NCBI GenBank assembly: GCA_963978905.1
Contig: OZ022261.1
Location: 16,093,475 to 16,157,474 of the forward strand
Reading direction: 5' to 3'
Origin: Trichostrongylus colubriformis
Taxonomy: Eukaryota; Nematoda; Chromadorea; Rhabditida; Trichostrongylidae
Length of the DNA stretch: 64,000 nucleotides
The translations under genes and the position numbers were made by a program. The notes beneath the pieces were generated by a model that was not told the DNA's origin, did not search any database, and saw nothing but the letters and a program-made list of their open reading frames with translations. Positions 61,801 through 64,000 of this stretch are shown here, in pieces; the stretch's first letter is position 1, and each line of letters opens with the position of its first letter.

Positions 61801-63390
61801 ACCCTTTTCTTAGCGTCGGGCACCAGTAAGGATGAGTCTTGGTTCCTACATAGTACACCGCTCATTCGACCGGTATGGCCACTGACTCATAGTTCTGGCT
61901 TCTCCACGCTGTTTCCCGCACCTTAATCCTCTCTTCGTTTCATGACCCCTTTTTGTGCCTGATATTTGAGGCTGTAGACGAGGAAGGATGTGACTATGAC
62001 TTTTATCACACAGTTGCTCATGTGCTCGGTAAGCGTAAGTGTTTTCGTGTGCTATTTCGGCCATATACAAGACATCCGGAGGACCAGGGATGTTGAGGTG
62101 TCATTAGGCTTCTCTCAATGGCTGTATAGCAGAAACAGGAAAATTTCGAGGGTGGGATTAGTGACCCCTATGAACTGTATTTGTGTAGCTGTCATGTCAC
62201 CATGTTTTCTCAAATCCATTCGGCTTTGTTTCTGTTTCCCCGATTGGGCAGGAAGGCTGAGTAAACATGGTTTTCAATACCTCAAACTGGTGTCTCAAAG
62301 TTTGTGTGCTCGTAGAGAGAAGAAAAGGGGATTCTGTTGATGGCTATCAATGAAGTGCTGTTTTGGCTTGATCAGCTTGAGGTAGTTCGACTGATTTCAC
62401 TCTTACGAGCCAAGTTTTCTTCGTCGTCTGGTGCTTGGTCCCAAACCTCTTCGATTTCCCTCCTGCCTGTCAATGTTCTTCCTCTCGGTTGTCTTATTGC
62501 CTGTATGCCACTACCTTTCGCCCGCATGTGTTCGATTATGTGTTTTCCTGTTCCACTACCTGATTGTTTGTTCAGGAGACTATTCGTCCTTTAATGAAAT
62601 TGATAGTACGATAATTTTTGTTTTTCGAACATCCACGTCGTTGGTGTGCTTCATGCATCTTCTTTCATTGGTCGCTGGAAAGGAAATCGCGATGACTTAT
62701 CGGCCTGTTTAGAATATTTGGAAGACAATATACATAATGCATCAATTGGCAAATACAGTTGTATGGAAAACGAATGCACGAGACCATGGAGCACCGGGCA
62801 TGCATTGCGGCTCGGGAGATTGAAACTCCTTGGCTAGAAAGCCCACTTGCAAACTAATAAGGCAACATTGCTCTGAAAGGGCATCGTTGTCTTCTTTGAA
62901 GTGCCTCACAATCGTGGATAAACTGCATACACCACAAATTCACCCACAGCACCGGGATTATAAAACCCACTGCACCGGGATTATAAAAGCAACCTAACGC
63001 ATCAGACGGTGTATGTAGTCATCTATCCGTTCGTCTGTTCATATACATATGTTTCTGTACGTCTATCTGCACTTATTTATGCTCTGTGCATTTATCTATT
63101 TTTCTGACTCTTTTCTATTTTCCTGACTGGGGACCCACCTCTGAGAAAATCTGTCTGTCTGCCGTGCCTCTTTCCATGCTTTATGTACAGTCAGCGAACG
63201 TAGACGTTTTTTTGTAAAAGTTATAGCCTAGCTGATATCACTTCGATGATAGTGTGACATTCAGGTACCTAGACGTGTCATATTTGTTCCGTCGTTGCCG
63301 AGAAATTCGATGGCGAAAGTTCAGAAGAACGAGCTTCGCGAGAAGTACAAGCATATTTGTGATGAGCATTGTAGTTCTAAGGATTTGTAA
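31848..63390 (+). CDS. malonyl-CoA synthetase, MatB/ACSF3 type, predicted mitochondrial
   Basis: ANL-superfamily ligase expected to join malonate (or methylmalonate) to CoA through an acyl-AMP. Exons: 31848-32015, 33651-33749, 33871-34008, 35155-35341, 36187-36277, 36525-36692, 38074-38225, 44291-44364, about 44504-44669, 55839-55961, 56028-56158, 63265-63390; 540 residues, all in phase. Residues 1-56 have no acidic residue and many Arg/Ser, a typical mitochondrial presequence. Core motifs: YTSGTTGLPKGAML (about 191), FYHVHG, MMGVPTYYSRLL, LFVSGSAPL, ERYGMTE (about 329), YFITGDLG, GRGKDLIISGGFNVY (about 420), and the C-terminal LPRNSMAKVQKN with catalytic-type Lys517. The usual Gly before that Lys is Ala. 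Wording of the blocks is closer to bacterial MatB than to the animal ACSF3 I recall. The exon 9 start is uncertain: the weak acceptor TGTCAAG keeps phase, whereas CTTTAG at 44496 does not unless exon 8 is longer. ATG 31863 is an alternative start. Confidence 0.92.
32204..32296. repeat. perfect 43-bp hairpin in synthetase intron 1
   Basis: Arms 32204-32246 and 32254-32296 are exact reverse complements, beginning AGGCCGCTTCCATACTTTGC, with a 7-base loop ACGCAGG. A diverged right-arm relative (CGTCGGTGCGCAAAGTATGA) lies at 32730-32757, so this belongs to a family of small foldback repeats. Confidence 0.97.
32850..33330 (+). repeat. composite dispersed repeat 'X/Y' (intron 1)
   Basis: Module X (about 32850-33010: GGTCTGAAGGCACCG, AACATTCCACTTC) is followed by module Y (33090-33320: CCAGTGACGCAGAGGGGCG, TTTCTCTACTGTTACACTGC, CACAATCTGTCAGATTTACC). 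This is the only copy here with both modules in the forward direction and close together. Confidence 0.65.
34009..35154. other. synthetase intron 3, no recognised content
   Basis: A 1,146-bp intron, GTATGT to CTTCAG. No TIR pair, tandem repeat or coding motif found by eye. Confidence 0.5.
35648..35895. mobile_element. 248-bp Mutator-like MITE in intron 4
   Basis: Terminal inverted repeats GGTAGGAGTGCAAGTGTTCC and the reverse complement of GGTGAGTTGCAAGTGTTCC are flanked by exact 10-bp direct repeats CGTGTCGCGG (35638-35647 and 35896-35905). A 9-10 bp duplication points to Mutator-type transposases. The interior shares AAGCTCCTCCC then TAAAAAGGCT with the palindrome at 18853-18998. Confidence 0.8.
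36766..37600 (+). repeat. dispersed GC-box repeat, forward copy (intron 6)
   Basis: Begins GCTGGCGCACACTACTGTGC and GGGCGTCAGTAGGTCGATCG, then repeated CTCCGCCCA..TGTGGGCGG, CTTCTCCCCACGT.TGGGGC and AGTTAACAATTTTCGG twice. The block at 44880-45490 is its inverted relative. Confidence 0.65.
38226..39871. other. start of synthetase intron 7, nothing recognised
   Basis: About 1.6 kb before the deleted mariner. Contains a GTGTGTCCAAAAAGAAACG stretch near 38481 that could be an orphan transposon end; no partner was found. Confidence 0.35.
39872..40738 (-). mobile_element. internally deleted mariner in intron 7
   Basis: TIRs TTAGGTTGTCCCAAAAGTCT and its inverted partner (one or two mismatches), with TA on both sides (39870-39871, 40739-40740); 867 bp. 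Minus-strand frames give a mariner N-terminus (VRRWFISFSNGEIDMKDKPR) and later DDALSHFAK and HPPYSPDIAPSGY. The part that should carry the first catalytic aspartate block (GDEKW) is missing and frames shift, so it is non-autonomous. Confidence 0.9.
40741..41700. other. intron 7 spacer, nothing recognised
   Basis: About 1 kb with a short poly-G run near 41497. No coding or repeat structure called. Confidence 0.35.
41720..41805 (+). repeat. tRNA-like pol III box pair
   Basis: TGGCCGATTGGATAGTGG resembles an A box. GGTTTGACTCC about 50 bp later resembles a B box and lies within a partial GGGG..CCCC T-arm. Acceptor and anticodon arms do not close well, so I call a tRNA-derived repeat or pseudogene, not a tRNA gene. 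Confidence 0.35.
41881..43341. mobile_element. TTAA foldback element (copy 1), split by another element
   Basis: Ends AGGAATCTTCC and GACGATTCCT, followed on the right by TTAA (TGAA on the left). Arms 41881-42060 and 42110-42254 plus 43291-43341 are inverted copies: GTTACCCATATGTTTATG, CACCACAAAGTGCGGTCCCA, GCCTCCGTGTAAAAGCCTCG. Without its insertion it is about 425 bp, close to copy 2 (413 bp) at 49607-50019. TTAA flanks suggest piggyBac-type mobilisation. Confidence 0.85.
42255..43288. mobile_element. 1,034-bp long-TIR element, TA target site
   Basis: Inserted at a TA in the right arm of the foldback element, with TA at 42253-42254 and 43289-43290. Ends are TTGGGTCATTCCATAAGTA and its reverse complement. 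Imperfect inverted similarity continues for about 260 bp on each side (shared GACCTACCTC, TTTAGGCCGGC-like and CAATCAATT blocks). The interior has no transposase motif; the 61-codon frame at 42838 is unassigned. Confidence 0.88.
43896..43965 (-). repeat. tRNA-like pseudogene or SINE head
   Basis: On the minus strand TTGGCTAAATGGC (A box) is followed by GGTTCGATTCC (perfect B box). The T stem pairs at only three of five positions and I cannot close a clean acceptor stem. It is probably a tRNA-derived relic. Confidence 0.4.
44880..45490 (-). repeat. dispersed GC-box repeat, inverted copy (intron 9)
   Basis: The reverse complement shares with 36766-37600 the start GCTGGCGCACACTAC, the block GGGCGTCAGTGGGTCGATCG, several GCGGGGCG/CTCCGCCC boxes and the CCCCAAACGTGGGG stretch. 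Confidence 0.65.
45480..47760 (+). mobile_element. split MITE copy (CAGGGGGTGCC family) hosting a hAT-like insertion
   Basis: 45480-45873 matches the first half of 5822-6568 (GCTCACGGCTCACATC, CGGTTCGTGGGAGTTACAGA). 47594-47760 matches its second half (GTACCCAGAGTGCACGG, AGCAAGGTTGTGAACGAGG, CCTGCTCGTGCAGAAGG). Everything between is the foldback element 45874-47593. The terminal repeats of the host copy have decayed, and part of its middle is missing next to a poly-C run. Confidence 0.82.
45874..47593 (+). mobile_element. hAT-like foldback element (copy B)
   Basis: Starts CAGGGTCAAGCG and ends GCTTGACCCTG; flanked by CCCTCAAG and CTCTCAAG, an 8-bp duplication with one mismatch, as hAT elements make. 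It is collinear with the left half of copy A (18545). It includes a tandem pair of roughly 180-bp units (46563-46742 and 46743-46921, shared CATAACTTCCTTCAA, GAGTGCGGTTCGGTG, CCATATCTTCAAAACGAAG). No transposase. Confidence 0.82.
47920..48740 (+). repeat. composite dispersed repeat 'X/Y', modules separated
   Basis: Module X lies at 47920-48190 (GAAGGTACCGTGAGGGGTAA, AACATTCCACTTC) and module Y at 48440-48740 (CCAGTGACGCAGAGGGGCG, CACAATCTGCCAAATTTACC), separated by about 250 bp of unrelated DNA. Confidence 0.6.
49132..49540 (-). CDS. unassigned membrane-type open frame inside intron 9
   Basis: Not recognised. On the minus strand a frame open for about 135 codons runs from an acceptor-like GGATTACAG (about 49500) to TAA at 49132. 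It has two strongly hydrophobic stretches (STPIAFIAVAVFMTT and a longer one starting SVYFYFTTYFIAI), then a proline-rich end. Codon use looks more gene-like than the neighbouring frames. A start could be the ATG of MPLKSTP (near 49454). The frame continues upstream without a stop into the foldback element at 49607, which argues against it being a whole gene. It may be a terminal exon of a nested gene, a retroelement piece or chance. Confidence 0.28.
49607..50019. mobile_element. TTAA foldback element (copy 2)
   Basis: A 413-bp inverted repeat flanked by TTAA (49603-49606 and 50020-50023). Ends GGAATAGTCC and GACGATTCCT. Arms share GTGTTACCCATATGTTTATG-type text and CACCACAAAGTACGTCCGAG with the inverse arm. 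Intact relative of copy 1 (41881-43341). A decayed solo arm sits at 56590-56700. Confidence 0.85.
50030..50290 (-). repeat. dispersed repeat module Y (inverted)
   Basis: The reverse complement carries CTAGTGACGCAGAGTGGGCG, the AAAGAGACAGAGG run and a CAATTTGGCAGTATCC-like end, matching module Y at 33090 and 48440. Confidence 0.55.
50322..51467 (+). mobile_element. piggyBac-like element with partial transposase
   Basis: Flanked by TTAA (50318-50321 and 51468-51471). Termini are CCCATTGGA and its diverged inverse CGAATGGG. Subterminal copies of CTGCAGCCCAYATRTGGGCT occur once on the left (about 50394) and twice on the right (about 51390 and 51431). Plus-strand frames give ATPVFKCKEPMYFYNLFLD, MMDLIVKETYIYMG and, after a frameshift, VEMRKFLGIGLGLVR. 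That is the N-terminal part of a piggyBac (DDE_Tnp_1_7) transposase before the catalytic aspartates. The catalytic two-thirds is missing, so the element is internally deleted. Confidence 0.85.
51500..52720. other. intron 9 spacer with short GC-rich minisatellite
   Basis: 51500-51570 is a fragment of module X. 51915-52010 has imperfect repeats of GTGGCATG and GGAGGCAGGGTGGCATGG that open all frames, explaining the 169-codon minus-strand frame. Nothing else recognised. Confidence 0.45.
52724..52941. mobile_element. 218-bp mariner-type MITE
   Basis: TIRs TTAGGTTGTCCCGAAAGTTC continuing CGGAACACCTCGACC, exactly inverted at the right end, with TA on both sides (52722-52723, 52942-52943). The interior contains a block (about 52810-52862) nearly identical to one inside the unrelated long-TIR element at 42255. 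No coding sequence. Confidence 0.92.
52944..53170. mobile_element. orphan mariner-like ends
   Basis: TTGGTTCATAATTAATGCGG (about 52946) and TTAGGTTGAGAAATAAGTTC (53091) both look like single mariner termini. No partner ends or transposase were found. They may be remnants into which the Tc1-like element was inserted. Confidence 0.4.
53173..54680 (+). mobile_element. Tc1-like element with broken transposase
   Basis: A 1,508-bp element with ends CACTGCGGTGCATAA and its inverse, flanked by TA (53171-53172, 54681-54682). The TIRs are long: about 170 bp on the left and 215 bp on the right. The left arm lacks an internal block of about 45 bp kept on the right. The plus strand encodes a Tc1-type transposase in pieces. 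ATG 53415 opens MGKGKPLSDFEKSQIVAKK and continues GGIVKSSIAQEFNRS, the N-terminal helix-turn-helix. Later come WHDLRKDKLRF, GGGVVVWAAISS (region of the second catalytic Asp) and NPMENVWRFMVRRIY (the C-terminal Glu region). Frameshifts and stops separate the parts. Confidence 0.92.
54683..55560. repeat. diverged direct/inverted repeats around a TAGAGC motif
   Basis: Text of the type TTTTGATAGATCTTTTTCACTC then TACAAAACGG recurs at about 54685, 54855, 55330 (inverted) and 55520 (inverted). The same motif occurs inside the elements at 42255 and 52724. No coding family recognised. Confidence 0.45.
56590..56700. repeat. solo arm of the TTAA foldback family
   Basis: TTTTTCGCGTGAAACTTTGC, ATGTGGGTAACAGAAAATGA and TTTCCGG align in order with the arm at 42205-42254 plus 43291-43341. 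No partner arm nearby. Confidence 0.55.
56701..57972. other. intron 11 spacer, nothing recognised
   Basis: About 1.27 kb inside the 7.1-kb last intron. Short frames only; no motif, TIR pair or tRNA-like fold. Confidence 0.4.
57973..59545 (+). mobile_element. Tc1-like element with 541-bp TIRs made from its own 5' half
   Basis: Flanked by TA (57971-57972, 59546-59547); ends CAGTGTGTCCCAAAAGTATA and its inverse. The first 541 bp (57973-58513) recur inverted as 59006-59545 with few differences. The left copy contains the transposase start: ATG 58261, with HFSEYENGQILAH, a helix-turn-helix region with RKISEKMGLFQSS, and a stop after GTKKGSRRP. The unique middle gives VIFSDEKKFNLDG (first catalytic Asp region), GGSGMVGAAFSRFG and LQDVLESNLLPYK. 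It then runs into the inverted copy, so the C-terminal catalytic Glu half is gone. Confidence 0.93.
59546..60200. other. intron 11 spacer with a duplicated stretch
   Basis: CATAGC.TATCTACCCC followed by AAAG..GGCACA.TTCTACT and ATCACTTGT recurs near 59760, 59870 and 60085, a loose tandem of about 110 and 215 bp. No coding motif. Confidence 0.5.
60200..61640 (+). repeat. GC-box tandem repeat array (about 270-440 bp units)
   Basis: The landmark CGCCCACTGTGGGCGG..GCGTA and variants recurs near 60228, 60667, 60970, 61240 and 61517. Each is followed by CTATGTGCGCCCCTTATTTC, GGCATGCTGGAACGGAG and CTTCTTCCCACGTCTGGG. The last units are the most alike and about 275 bp long. The family is related to the repeats at 36766 and 44880. 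Confidence 0.85.
61648..61686 (+). repeat. (GACA)n microsatellite
   Basis: Imperfect run of GACA and GGCA units with interruptions, directly after the GC-box array. Confidence 0.85.
61700..63264. other. end of synthetase intron 11, nothing recognised
   Basis: About 1.5 kb to the acceptor GACATTCAG. A short direct repeat GCACCGGGATTATAAAA occurs twice at 62950-62988. No coding motif or TIR pair. Confidence 0.4.
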
Positions 63391-63722
63391 TTACCTAAGG
63401 GAATTATGCGGTTTTTTTATGAAATTTATCTTGATAGCATCCAGTGACCCCTTTGTGGTGAAGTGCATGTCTTTTCGGTATATATCCAGTATATGTATCT
63501 GCTCAATGATTAGTGATCATGCTCAATTTTAAATGATTCTTTTGAGAAGTTGTATGTAATTGAATAGATATAAATTCTGTTATTACCAGCTGTTATTTTC
63601 GTTATTGAACTTTCAATTTATATAATGTGATGTTGCATTCTTAGTGAAGAAGTAAGAGTGTTGATTGATGATGTGGAACAGGTTTTGAAACACAAAAAAA
63701 CCTCTTCCTACACCGTTGTGGC

Positions 63723-63857
63723 ATGAGACGTGGCACGACTGGTCGGTCGGTCGTTGATCAGACGCCTGCTGCTGCTTTTACTCCAACAATTGATGATTGT
63801 GCCGACCCGGTACTGGTAGAATCCCTCAGACCTGATCAGTTTGATGCTGTCTCGAAG
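63723..63857 (+). CDS. first exon of an unidentified downstream gene (partial)
   Basis: Not recognised. ATG at 63723 opens a 45-codon stretch beginning MRRGTTGRSVVDQTPAAAF and ending at a GTGATG donor at 63858; an in-frame stop upstream of the ATG supports this start. A good acceptor, TTGCATTCTTAG, ends at 63644. The 78-nt leader from there contains its own open frame that ends in TGA overlapping the ATG (ATGA). The acceptor lies about 250 bp after the synthetase stop, on the same strand, as expected for the next cistron of an operon. Composition is Thr/Asp/Pro-rich with no motif. The rest of the gene lies beyond the window. It could be a chance frame. Confidence 0.38.
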
Positions 63858-64000
63858 GTGATGAGTCCGTCCTTCACGTATTTCTCTCATTGTACTTCCA
63901 TAAATCGATCATACTTTCTTGGACTTACCACTTTCGTCTCTTATGCCGTGCCATCGTCGACTCGCCACCGCTAAATCTCCCGAATGATAATCGTTTGTGT

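Noticed and set aside
31848..63390. Bacterial contamination as the source of the MatB-like gene
   Set aside because: Coding sequence is split by eleven introns with nematode splice sites, carries a presequence and is linked to nematode genes.

Overview
The window looks like nuclear DNA of a strongylid (hookworm-like) nematode. Genes are cut into many short exons with nematode-type acceptors (TTTTCAG), the best acceptors ahead of start codons fit spliced-leader addition, and the intergenic and intronic DNA is full of mariner, Tc1, piggyBac-like, hAT-like, BEL/Pao and CR1-like remnants. Species assignment is inference; no database was searched.

Layout. 1-1.55 kb: a 146-bp tandem array, then the 3' end of a DEG/ENaC channel gene. 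1.6-21.9 kb: no confident host gene. It holds a 3'-truncated CR1-like LINE split by two TA-flanked MITEs, a decayed mariner, a shredded BEL/Pao retrotransposon (gag, RT and integrase pieces, minus strand), and several TIR or foldback repeats. 21.9-26.2 kb: a complete 18-exon ribophorin II gene (oligosaccharyltransferase subunit). 27.7-31.5 kb: a complete 9-exon mitochondrial ribosomal protein bL28m gene. 31.8-63.4 kb: a complete 12-exon malonyl-CoA synthetase gene whose introns reach 11 kb and carry most of the transposons. 63.6 kb to the end: first exon of another gene on the same strand.

The last four genes share the plus strand. The gaps mrpl-28 to synthetase (310 bp) and synthetase to next gene (about 250 bp to the likely trans-splice site) fit an operon, with two mitochondrial products side by side. 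The synthetase is the most interesting gene: its motifs read like bacterial MatB rather than the animal ACSF3 I remember, yet it carries an acid-free, arginine-rich N-terminal presequence and eleven spliceosomal introns. That makes it a good candidate for an old bacterial gene now fully nematode in structure.

Exon joins of the three complete genes were checked by phase: each concatenation is a multiple of three with a single terminal stop (632, 304 and 540 residues).
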